A stretch of 64,000 nt of DNA from Paenarthrobacter sp. GTDB taxonomy: Bacteria; Actinomycetota; Actinomycetes; Actinomycetales; Micrococcaceae. Both the position numbers and the translations under genes were made by a program. The stretch is taken from assembly GCA_031179305.1 (NCBI GenBank), contig JAPSHX010000013.1, forward strand, positions 1 to 64,000. Reading direction: 5' to 3'. Positions 15,571 to 23,287 of the stretch are shown here, piece by piece; the stretch's first letter is position 1, and each line of letters starts with the position of its first letter. Under the pieces are notes generated by a model. That model was given only the letters and a program-made list of their open reading frames with translations, searched no databases and was not told the origin of the DNA.

Positions 15571-18159
15571 TTAGCCGCCCCACATCGCTGGGTTGAGCGG
15601 CGTCACGGTCATGCTTTCAAGACGAGCAGTGCCTCCTTCGGAAAAAACCGAGATGGCGTTGGCGCCGGCGGTTGGGAAGACCTGGTCCGTGATGGCTGTC
15701 AGGCCGTCCTGCGCGAAGAGCTCCACGGACGCCCTGTCCAGATAAAGGCGCAGCCGCAGCCGGCCATTGAGCAACTCCACCTTCGCGTCCTCGACTGAAC
15801 TGAAGGCGGGATGGAAGCCCTCGTTGCCGGAGTTGGTCCTGTCGACGGAGAGCCGCTGAGTGGCAGTGGTGTAGCCGATCCGGGTGGATTCGTTGGCGTT
15901 CCCGAGGACTTTCAGGCCAAAAGCGGACGCAGTTCCGGGTGAGAACTCAGCGTCTATCTGCACCACGTCGCCTGTGATTGGAAGCGTGGTGGTTCCAGCT
16001 TGGATGTCCTGGGAGGATGCGGTGTAGCTTGCTCCCGCGTCCTTTAGGGCGTCCACCTGTGACACCACTTGCTGCCTCAACCTTGGTCCGGCGGATGTCT
16101 GGGTCAACACCACCTCGCGCGGCAGTGCCATGGTTCCGCGCCAGGTTGAAGTGGGCGTGTTTTGGCCGTAATCCCAGTTGTTCATCCAGCCCAGCATGAT
16201 CCGCTTACCACCGGGGGCATTATTGAAGGACACCGCGGCATAGTAGTCCCGGCCCCAGTCCAGCCAATCGTGCTTTTCCAAGTGGGATACGTCCGAGGAG
16301 ACGAACTCATCAGCAAGGATATGCCCCCATCCGCCGCGGTTGTTGTCCACGATCCTGATGGTGGCCTGGCTGCCCTTATAGGCGCTGACGTCCCAAGCGT
16401 TCCAGCTCAAGTGTTCGGAATCGGAGCCGGTCGCCGTCCGCACGGTCTGACCGTTGACCACCAGGTTCACCGTGGTTTCGCTGCTGCGGATCTTGGCTGG
16501 CTCGGAGCCAAGGACCATGTTGTCCAGCGTCAGATGACCCCAAGGGCCAGTTGCGTTGTCCACGATTCTGATGCGCGCGATCTGGCCGTGCCAAGGGGAA
16601 ACATCCCAGTTTTGCCAATTCAGGTCCCCCGAGTTGGCGCCGGTCGCAGTGCGGACTGGCACCCCACCCACCAGCAGCTCGACTTGCAGTTGCCCGTCGG
16701 TGCGGCTGCCTCCGCCGAGGAGGAATGCGATATTGGTGTTGGTCAGATAGAACTCAGGGGACGTGATGGTGCCGACATTGTTGTCTTGGTAGGGGCCACC
16801 TTCGAAAGTATTGATCCTTTTCCCGATAGCGAATTCGCCGCCCGACGTCGACGGGTTCAGTGCCGCTTGGAAGTCGCCGGCTTGTTGCCAGCCGGCTTGA
16901 GTCAGCGTTCCGGAGTAGTCGAAGCCATCAAAAAGCAGGTAACCCGGCGGAGCCTGGTTACCTGACTGCTGTCCGGGCTGCCGGGCATGCTTTCCGCCCC
17001 CGACGAGGAAGTTAAGGTAGTCCTTGTCCAGTGTGAAAGGTGCGGATTCCATGGTGCCAACCGGGGTGTCTCCACCGTTAAAGCTGTTCACCAACCCGGC
17101 GCCAATGTGTCCGGTGACTTGCTGTTGCCCCGGGAGGGCCCCTGTGGCCGGTGCGCTTGCCCAGGGACCGGAACTGTTGGATGGATCGTTCTGGATGTTC
17201 CAGCCGGTGAAGTTGCCGCCGTTGAAACCGGCCAGGACGTCGCCGGGTGGAAGCTGGCCGGCAGGGTCGATGTTGTCGGCGGTGAATGTTGTCCCGTTGA
17301 AGTCCCCAACGAAGTATTGTCCGCCGCTGCCGCCGCCGACCGCACCGGGGTTGATGTTTACGGCCAGCACCCACTTGATGTTGTTGGGGTTGCCATCAAT
17401 GGGTAGGGGGAACAGGTCAGGACACTCCCACTGCCCACCAACGGCATTTGCCGGGCCGAAATCCGACAGGTAGTTCCAGTCCTTCAGGTTGGTGCTCTTG
17501 TACAAAAGGACCCGGCGCTCATCGGCTTCCACCGCCGCCATCACCCAATAGTCTGCTCCGGCCGGGTTGTCGTACCAGAAAACCTTGGGGTCCCGGAAGC
17601 TGGAGGTATTCCGGTTGAGGACGGGATTGCTGCCGTATTTGGTCCAGCTGTGCCCGTCGTCGAGGCTATAGGCCAGTGATTGGGCCTGTTTGCCGGCCAG
17701 ACTCGGATGGGCCCCAGTGTAGTTGCTCGTGTACACAGCCACTAAAGGCGGGTTTTGCAAGGTCCCAAACCCGCTGCTGTTCTGGGTGTCTACCACCACT
17801 GATCCGGAGAAAATCTCCTCGATGACGTTATTGTTTCCGTCGCGGCCGCGCGGGATGGCGAGCGGCTGTTCCTCCCAGTGGATCAGGTCTGTTGAGGAGG
17901 CATGACCCCAGCTCATGTTCCCCCACCCCGTTCCTTCAGGGTTGTACTGGTAGTACATGTGGTACTTGCCGTTGTGGTAGACGAGCCCGTTGGGATCGTT
18001 TATCCAGTTGGCCTCGGGTGTGTAGTGCAGATAGGGCCGATACTGCTGCGTGGACGGATCCGGACCTGTAGCCGCAGCATTCGTCGCGATGGTGAACGAA
18101 GCAGCGGCGAGGGCCACCACCGTCCCGAGTGTCAGCAAAGCTTTGGTGCGTCTGGTCAT
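15571..18159 (-). CDS. Secreted GH32 beta-fructosidase (levanase/inulinase-like) with a nested insertion
   Basis: This 862-residue exported enzyme has a signal peptide (MTRRTKALLTLGTVVALAAAS...). The GH32 catalytic blocks are WINDPNG (nucleophile Asp55), FRDPK (Asp190) and WECPD (acid/base Glu245). A C-terminal beta-sandwich is indicated by 'RLRLYLDRASVELFAQDG'. Between about residues 302 and 624, just before 'HDWLDWGRDYYAAVSF', lies an extra region absent from the cytosolic GH32 at 26834. It holds two related beta-sandwich modules, the second apparently inserted within the first. The enzyme should release fructose or short fructans outside the cell. I chose the ATG at 18159, with AAAGG ten bases upstream, over the TTG at 18177. 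Confidence 0.92.
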   Translation of the reverse strand: MTRRTKALLTLGTVVALAAASFTIATNAAATGPDPSTQQYRPYLHYTPEANWINDPNGLVYHNGKYHMYYQYNPEGTGWGNMSWGHASSTDLIHWEEQPLAIPRGRDGNNNVIEEIFSGSVVVDTQNSSGFGTLQNPPLVAVYTSNYTGAHPSLAGKQAQSLAYSLDDGHSWTKYGSNPVLNRNTSSFRDPKVFWYDNPAGADYWVMAAVEADERRVLLYKSTNLKDWNYLSDFGPANAVGGQWECPDLFPLPIDGNPNNIKWVLAVNINPGAVGGGSGGQYFVGDFNGTTFTADNIDPAGQLPPGDVLAGFNGGNFTGWNIQNDPSNSSGPWASAPATGALPGQQQVTGHIGAGLVNSFNGGDTPVGTMESAPFTLDKDYLNFLVGGGKHARQPGQQSGNQAPPGYLLFDGFDYSGTLTQAGWQQAGDFQAALNPSTSGGEFAIGKRINTFEGGPYQDNNVGTITSPEFYLTNTNIAFLLGGGSRTDGQLQVELLVGGVPVRTATGANSGDLNWQNWDVSPWHGQIARIRIVDNATGPWGHLTLDNMVLGSEPAKIRSSETTVNLVVNGQTVRTATGSDSEHLSWNAWDVSAYKGSQATIRIVDNNRGGWGHILADEFVSSDVSHLEKHDWLDWGRDYYAAVSFNNAPGGKRIMLGWMNNWDYGQNTPTSTWRGTMALPREVVLTQTSAGPRLRQQVVSQVDALKDAGASYTASSQDIQAGTTTLPITGDVVQIDAEFSPGTASAFGLKVLGNANESTRIGYTTATQRLSVDRTNSGNEGFHPAFSSVEDAKVELLNGRLRLRLYLDRASVELFAQDGLTAITDQVFPTAGANAISVFSEGGTARLESMTVTPLNPAMWGG

Positions 18160-18197
18160 CTTTGACAGACCTTTCAAGAGTGCTTGCCTGGGAGTGG

Positions 18198-19403
18198 TTA
18201 CGGCGTCGCCCTGAACGAGTGGCTGCTCTGGAACGGCTGGAACTGAGCTTGGGTTCCGCTGTCCAGGACTTTGGTTCCTGTAGTGGACGAGTCAAGGGTG
18301 ACGGTGTGCACCGCGATTGCTGACACCGTGTTGTTGGTGGCAATGAAGTTGTTGTTCCCCGATGCCACCAGGATGATGGTGGGCGTCTGTCCCGACGGTT
18401 TTACGGACCCGGACGGGACGTCGTAGCTGAAGTGGTTTCCTGTCACGGTGTTGTTGCTGCCGGCGATATGAACCAAGCCGAAGAGATCATCCAGTCCGTT
18501 GTTGTACGGCTTAAGGGGGTCGAATGGTTCCATCTGACGGAGAAAGTGATTAGCCCCCACGAGGTTCTCGGTGCAGCTCCCCTCAAAATTCACCATCCCC
18601 GGGTAGAAAGCATGGAACCGGTTGGCAGTGATGGAAGATCGGCCGCAGTCCTTGAAGTGCACGCTGCTCTTCCCGCGCGGGAACACGTTGTTGCCTGTGA
18701 CCAAAAGGCCCCAATGGCCCTCTGCGAAGATGGAGAACCCCACGAAACCCGCGCCGATCAGGTTGTCCGTGACTTTGGAAGCCTGGCCTGAGCCCGTGAG
18801 TTCAATGCAGGAACCACATTCAGCGAGGAAATTGCCGCTGACGCTGAGGGCATCCGTGTCCCGCACCACCAGGCCGTGCTCCAGGTACACCATGCCCATC
18901 CCTTCAACCCTGCAGGAATCGTTGGCGGAGTCGAAACGGATGCCAGTCTTGCCGTTGACGTAATCGTTCTCGTTGGCTCCAAAGGAGACTCCATCCAGGC
19001 AGAAGTTCTGGAAAACCACGGAACTAAGCCGTGGATCACCTGTCCGGTAAACGCGGAAGGCGTCGCCGTTCCCATCAGTGTTTTCCACCCGGATTCGGCT
19101 GCCACCAGGATTAATCTCATGCCAAGCTGAGGTGTTGCCAGCGTTGTAGCGGATACTCAGCGAGGTGAAACCGTGCCCGGAACCGCGGATGGTCAGGTAA
19201 CTGACGTCCACGTTCACACGGGTCTTAAGCGAGTAGTCTCCCGGCGGAATGTAGATCACGGCGCCAGGCTTGGACGCCTGGTTGGTCTGTTGGCTCTTGA
19301 TGTCAGCAATGATGCTGTTCATGATGAGCCCAATGTCGTTATACGGGCTTGCGCTTGGGTTCCCTGGAACGCTCCAAGTGGTGACGTCGTAGACAGTGGT
19401 CAA
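18198..19403 (-). CDS. GH91 inulin fructotransferase-like enzyme (difructose-anhydride forming)
   Basis: This is a 401-residue right-handed beta-helix protein matching the GH91 inulin fructotransferases. Visible blocks are 'YDVTTWSV' at the start, 'GAVIYIPPGDYSLKTRV', 'GSGHGF', 'GMGMVYLEHGLVVRD', 'ECGSCIELTGSGQASKVTDN', 'VFPRG', 'FYPGMV' and 'LDDLFGLVHIAGSNNTVTGNHF'. Such enzymes depolymerise inulin to difructose anhydride III or I. Arthrobacter enzymes of this family are normally secreted, but this frame begins at the mature N-terminus with TTG and its own GAGGAG ribosome site, and an in-frame TGA lies 15 bases upstream. A Tat-leader ORF ends 59 bases before it, in another frame. Confidence 0.88.
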   Translation of the reverse strand: MTTVYDVTTWSVPGNPSASPYNDIGLIMNSIIADIKSQQTNQASKPGAVIYIPPGDYSLKTRVNVDVSYLTIRGSGHGFTSLSIRYNAGNTSAWHEINPGGSRIRVENTDGNGDAFRVYRTGDPRLSSVVFQNFCLDGVSFGANENDYVNGKTGIRFDSANDSCRVEGMGMVYLEHGLVVRDTDALSVSGNFLAECGSCIELTGSGQASKVTDNLIGAGFVGFSIFAEGHWGLLVTGNNVFPRGKSSVHFKDCGRSSITANRFHAFYPGMVNFEGSCTENLVGANHFLRQMEPFDPLKPYNNGLDDLFGLVHIAGSNNTVTGNHFSYDVPSGSVKPSGQTPTIILVASGNNNFIATNNTVSAIAVHTVTLDSSTTGTKVLDSGTQAQFQPFQSSHSFRATP

Positions 19404-19462
19404 AGCTGGTTCTCCTCATCGTTGGGGTACTGCTTGAACGGTGTGCTGCACTGCTGATCGGC

Positions 19463-19645
19463 CTAAAGGACTCCAATAATTGCCCTGTGACCGGGCGGGG
19501 CCGGCGTAGGACCAGGGGTTTGCTGCGGAACGCGCGCCTGCGCCACCTCGGGCTGGGAAGAGAGCGCGGCGGCGGCCGCTACGGCCGCCGCCGGGAACAT
19601 CCGGAGGATGCTCCTTCGGCTGAGGGTGATGGTGGGTGGTTTCAC
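19463..19645 (-). CDS. Orphan twin-arginine (Tat) leader peptide ORF
   Basis: This 60-residue frame starts at GTG 19645, after AAAGGAG. It begins KPPTITLSRRSILRMFPAAA, followed by an alanine-rich hydrophobic stretch and a possible AQA cleavage site. That is a complete Tat signal peptide, including the SRR motif. It ends at a TAG 59 bases before the TTG of the GH91 gene, and the GH91 frame has its own TGA in the gap. Most likely this is the former export leader of the GH91 enzyme, now uncoupled by mutation. It could instead be a genuine short ORF or a sequencing error. Confidence 0.55.
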   Translation of the reverse strand: MKPPTITLSRRSILRMFPAAAVAAAAALSSQPEVAQARVPQQTPGPTPAPPGHRAIIGVL

Positions 19646-19813
19646 AGTTCTCCTTTGAAGTGGGCTTCGTGCCTGCCTGCGACCGGTTGCTGTGGCAAAG
19701 CTTGCAGAGTCCTGCGGCTTGCAGAGGCGTTACCTTTGCCGCCAAATGCACCCCGAGGACTGGAGCGAGCGGCGGGACCGGGTGCGAGTTCCAAGCCTCG
19801 GAACCTGCCAAAA

Positions 19814-19833
19814 TTGCCAAAACGATTTATCGC
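19814..19833. promoter_or_regulatory. Half-conserved LacI-type operator for the leftward fructan unit
   Basis: The left half TTGCCAA is identical to the full operator at 19959, and the core AACGAT resembles it; the right half is degenerate (TTATCGC). It lies about 13 bases beyond the -10 box of the leftward promoter, where a bound repressor would block initiation. The likely ligand is the LacI protein encoded at 24756. Confidence 0.55.
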
Positions 19834-19846
19834 GAGACTGGGAGTT

Positions 19847-19876
19847 ACACTAAGCGCCCTTGAAGCGGGCTGTCAA
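19847..19876 (-). promoter_or_regulatory. Leftward promoter of the leader/GH91/GH32 unit
   Basis: On the minus strand TTGACA (19871-19876) and TAGTGT (19847-19852) are 18 bases apart. Transcription would start near 19840, leaving an untranslated leader of about 195 bases before the GTG at 19645. That leader has a GGCAAAG/CTTTGCC pair (19694-19700 and 19734-19740) that could fold. Confidence 0.5.
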
Positions 19877-19927
19877 CGACAAAATCTTCGGCCATTTTTT
19901 GGCAACAGCCGGCCGGCAAAGTGACTC

Positions 19928-19957
19928 TTGACACTCCCAAACCCACACCCCTACAGT
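19928..19957 (+). promoter_or_regulatory. Rightward promoter of the fructan ABC operon
   Basis: TTGACA (19928-19933) and TACAGT (19952-19957) are separated by 18 bases, a good sigma-70-type promoter. The start point would fall inside the palindromic operator at 19959-19978. The first gene starts at 20039. Confidence 0.65.
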
Positions 19958-19958
19958 G

Positions 19959-19978
19959 TTGCCAAGTCGTTTTGGCAA
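19959..19978. promoter_or_regulatory. Palindromic LacI-family operator
   Basis: TTGCCAAGTCGTTTTGGCAA has perfect 7-base arms around a six-base centre. It begins one base after the -10 box and covers the expected transcription start, the classical repressor position. The LacI gene at 24756 in the same operon is the best candidate to bind it. Confidence 0.75.
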
Positions 19979-20038
19979 AACGATTCTTCACCCCAAATAG
20001 TCTTGCCATCCCGTTCGAGAGAAAGTGAGTCGACAGCG

Positions 20039-21316
20039 ATGTCCACTCGAAACACCATCTCCAGGCTCGTCACCCTTGGCGGCCTCTGCACCGCCGTCGC
20101 ACTCGCGGCTACCGGATGCGGCGCAGGGGGCCCTGCACCAACGTCGGGTAGCGCCGCAGGCACAGTCAACGTCCTGGTGGAAGCCGGCGGTCACGCCGAA
20201 CTCACCGGCGTTGCCGAACAGTGCACGAAGGACACCGGAATCGACGTCAACTTTGTGGAACTGCCGTACGACGGCATGTTCAACCGGCTCTCCAGTGAAT
20301 TCTCCTCCGGCAACGTTTCCTTCGACGTCGCCGCCCTCGACTCCGTGTGGCTCCCGAGCTTCAAGGACGCGGTCCAACCCATCGACGAGATCTTCACCGA
20401 GGAGGCCAAGAAGGACATTTTCCCCGCACTGGTCAAGGAAGCAAACGTCGATGGCCATTTCATCGGCCTGCCGGCGTGGACCAACGCCGAGATCATTCTC
20501 TACCGCAAAGACCTCTTTGAAGACGCCAAAAACAAGGCCGACTTCCAGGCAAAGTACGGCTACGAACTGGCCGCCCCCACCACGTGGAAGCAGTACCAGG
20601 ACATCTCGGAGTTCTTCACCAAGGACGGCATGTACGGCACGGATGTGAAGGGCGCCGTGGAAACTGAATGGCTGGCCCACGTCCTGCAGGCCGGCTCTCC
20701 CATGGTCCTCGACGGCGACAACGTAGTAATCGACAACGCAGCCCACAAAGAAGCGCTCGACTTCTACGTAAGCCTGACAAAGTCCGCGCCTCCAGGCGCT
20801 GCACAGGTGGACTGGGCTGCAGCGCAGAACCTGTTCAACCAGGGCAAGACCGCCATGACCCGCTTCTGGGCCCACGCTTACCGTCAGATCCCCACGGATT
20901 CACCCGTGGCAGGCAAGGTGGGAGCCGCAGCAATGATTGGCGGCAGCGCCGGCGTCGCTGGGGTCCCGGGACCCTGGTACCTGTCCGTCCCGAAGGCCAC
21001 CAAGAACGCAGACTCCGCAAAGAAGTTCATCAAATGTGCCTACGACCACAACGGCCTGGGCATTGAATCAAGCCTTGGCCTGGCCTCCCGCATTTCCGCC
21101 TTCGAGAAGTACCAGGACCAGCCCGGATACGAGAGCTTCAAGCCTCTGATCGAAACCCTCAACGGCAAGGCCACAGCCACCCGACCGGCAACAGCCAAGT
21201 GGCAGCAAATCGTTGACACCGTCCTGGTCCCGCTCCTGCAGAAGGCAGTGGCCGGCGGCGATTCCGCGACCCTCCTGGCCGAAGCCAAGAAGCAGATCCA
21301 GGACCTCCTCAAGTAA
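20039..21316 (+). CDS. ABC transporter sugar-binding lipoprotein (fructan operon)
   Basis: This is a 425-residue type-1 solute-binding protein with a signal peptide ending in the lipobox LAATGC. Hallmarks are 'NVLVEAGGHAELTGVAEQCTKDTGIDVNFVELPYDGMFNRLSSEF' early on and the ligand-cleft segments 'GLPAWTNAEIILYRKDLF' and 'VAGVPGPWYLSVPKATKNADSAKKFI'. It is the capture component of an importer whose two permeases follow. The context points to difructose anhydride or fructo-oligosaccharides as ligand. The frame is open further upstream, but the ATG at 20039 gives the proper signal peptide. Confidence 0.88.
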   Translation: MSTRNTISRLVTLGGLCTAVALAATGCGAGGPAPTSGSAAGTVNVLVEAGGHAELTGVAEQCTKDTGIDVNFVELPYDGMFNRLSSEFSSGNVSFDVAALDSVWLPSFKDAVQPIDEIFTEEAKKDIFPALVKEANVDGHFIGLPAWTNAEIILYRKDLFEDAKNKADFQAKYGYELAAPTTWKQYQDISEFFTKDGMYGTDVKGAVETEWLAHVLQAGSPMVLDGDNVVIDNAAHKEALDFYVSLTKSAPPGAAQVDWAAAQNLFNQGKTAMTRFWAHAYRQIPTDSPVAGKVGAAAMIGGSAGVAGVPGPWYLSVPKATKNADSAKKFIKCAYDHNGLGIESSLGLASRISAFEKYQDQPGYESFKPLIETLNGKATATRPATAKWQQIVDTVLVPLLQKAVAGGDSATLLAEAKKQIQDLLK

Positions 21317-21388
21317 AGACTCCGCGGCCGGCACCCGGAACCATAAACCCCGTGCCGGCCGCGGCCCCAACCAGCAGAAGAGAAAATC

Positions 21389-22276
21389 GTGCGCATCTCC
21401 GATCGCCGCTTCGCCCTATACCTGATGACCCCGGCGGCGTTGTTCCTGGCCATCTTCGTGGCCTACCCGCTATTCCGCCTCATTGCAGACAGCTTCTTCA
21501 AGATCTCGCCCATCGCAGGCGGCCCGCGTGACTTCGTGGGCCTCCAAAACTACGTGACCGCATTCGCCTCCGAAGCGTTCATGGGGGCGGGGTGGCGGAC
21601 CCTCGCCTACACCTTGGTGGTAGTCACCCTCGAGTTCGCCCTCGGCTTGGGAATGGCACTCCTGTTCACCGCCCTCGGGCGCAGCTCGCAGGTATGGAGG
21701 ACCGTCTTCCTGTACCCGCTGATGATCGCCCCGATTGTCGCCGGCTTGCTGTGGAAGTTCCTGATGATCGACAACTTCGGCCTCATCGGAACCCTCCTGC
21801 ACCAGGCGGGCATCCTCTCCAACCCCAACCAGATCGGGTGGTTGTCAGATCCGAATATCGTGCTGTTCTCAGTGGCGATCCCGGACATCTGGCTCACCAC
21901 CTCCTTCATGTGCCTCGTGCTTTTCGCCGGCCTGCAGAACATCCCCGGCGATCTCATTGAAGCTGCACGCCTGGACGGCGCCAGGGCACCTGCCCTCCTG
22001 TTCCGGATCATCCTTCCGCTCCTCCGCCCGGTGATCGCAGTGGCGTTGGTTGTCCGGGGAATCGACGCCGCACGCGCCTTCGACACCATCCTGATTCAAA
22101 CCAACGGCGGCCCCCAGTCCGCATCCGAAACCATGAGCCTGCTGATCTACCGCACCATGATTCGCTTCGGCGATCCCGGCCTGGCCAGCGCCATGGGCAC
22201 TATCTACCTGCTGGCGATGCTCGCCGTCGCATTCTTCGCGGTGGCCACCATCTGGCGGCCAGGAAAGGACAACTGA
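21389..22276 (+). CDS. ABC sugar permease, MalF/UgpA type (fructan operon)
   Basis: This 295-residue protein has six predicted helices starting at 'LYLMTPAALFLAIFVAYPLFRLI'. The EAA loop 'GDLIEAARLDGARAPALLFRIILPLLRP' is the site that contacts the ATPase. It starts with GTG 73 bases after the binding-protein gene and overlaps the next permease ATG by one base. No ATPase gene accompanies the operon, so it probably uses a shared MsiK-type ATPase encoded elsewhere, as is common in actinobacteria. Confidence 0.9.
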   Translation: MRISDRRFALYLMTPAALFLAIFVAYPLFRLIADSFFKISPIAGGPRDFVGLQNYVTAFASEAFMGAGWRTLAYTLVVVTLEFALGLGMALLFTALGRSSQVWRTVFLYPLMIAPIVAGLLWKFLMIDNFGLIGTLLHQAGILSNPNQIGWLSDPNIVLFSVAIPDIWLTTSFMCLVLFAGLQNIPGDLIEAARLDGARAPALLFRIILPLLRPVIAVALVVRGIDAARAFDTILIQTNGGPQSASETMSLLIYRTMIRFGDPGLASAMGTIYLLAMLAVAFFAVATIWRPGKDN

Positions 22277-23241
22277 TGAGCTCCCGGACCGCGATTCCAC
22301 GGAACCGAGCCACAACTGAGGGCGACGTGACCGGCCAAGCCGCACAGCCGACGTCGAAAGTCACCGCACCGCAGCGCCTGCGCCAGCGTCGCGGCGTCAA
22401 CCGCGAAGGCTTGGAAGCCGGACGCCGCAGCACCCGGACCATCCTGTGGATCCTGCTGGCGGCGGCCATGGTGCTGTACGGCTTCCCGTTCCTATACCTG
22501 CTGTTCACCTCATTCAAAACGCCGATCGACACCATCGCCGTTCCGCCCACCATTCTGCCCACGGAATGGACGCTGGAGAACTACGCCAACGCGCTGGGCC
22601 GGAGCGGAGTGCTGGCCTCGTTCATCAACAGCGTGCAGACAGCCATCATCAGCACCCTGCTGTCACTGGTCCTGGCTATCCCGGCCGCCTACGGCATCAC
22701 GCGCTACAAGACTCCCAGCGGCCGGGTGTTCATCATGGCAGCACTGGTAACGCGTATGGTCCCGCCGGTGGCCATCGGCATCCCGCTGGCATCAATGATG
22801 TCCTCCGTAGGGCTCGCGGACACGCCCATCGCTTTGTCCATCGCCCACACCACCATCTCGTTGCCACTGTCCATCTGGCTCATGTCCAGCTTCTTCGAGG
22901 CTGTGCCCCGCGACTTGGAGGAAGCTGCAACGGTTGATGGCTGCAGCAGGCTCGGAGCACTCTGGCGGGTGGTCATCCCGGTGGTCTCCGGAGGCATCGC
23001 AGTCACCGCGATCTTCGCCTTCCTGGCCTCGTGGAACGAATTCCTGTTCGCCCTCCTCATGACCGCCATCCGCTCGCAAACTACTCCGGTGGTTATCGCG
23101 AACTTCCAGACCCAGTTCGGACTGGACTGGGGATCCATGACCGCACTCGCGGCGGTCTACTCGATCCCCGTCATCCTCCTGACCCTTCTCCTGCAGCGCA
23201 AAATCGTGGCAGGCATGACGCTCGGCGCTGTTAAGGGCTAA
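22276..23241 (+). CDS. ABC sugar permease, MalG/UgpE type (fructan operon)
   Basis: This is a 321-residue permease with an unusually long hydrophilic N-terminus (about 55 residues, Arg/Thr-rich) before the first helix 'ILWILLAAAMVLYGFPFLYLLFTSFKTP'. The EAA loop is 'RDLEEAATVDGCSRLGALWRVVIPVVSGG'. It pairs with the preceding permease to form the transmembrane pore. A later start would shorten the tail, but the TGATG junction with the preceding gene supports this ATG. Confidence 0.9.
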   Translation: MSSRTAIPRNRATTEGDVTGQAAQPTSKVTAPQRLRQRRGVNREGLEAGRRSTRTILWILLAAAMVLYGFPFLYLLFTSFKTPIDTIAVPPTILPTEWTLENYANALGRSGVLASFINSVQTAIISTLLSLVLAIPAAYGITRYKTPSGRVFIMAALVTRMVPPVAIGIPLASMMSSVGLADTPIALSIAHTTISLPLSIWLMSSFFEAVPRDLEEAATVDGCSRLGALWRVVIPVVSGGIAVTAIFAFLASWNEFLFALLMTAIRSQTTPVVIANFQTQFGLDWGSMTALAAVYSIPVILLTLLLQRKIVAGMTLGAVKG

Positions 23242-23287
23242 GAGCACGGTCAAGGCTACGGAAACTTTCAAGCTAAGAGAGGACCCC

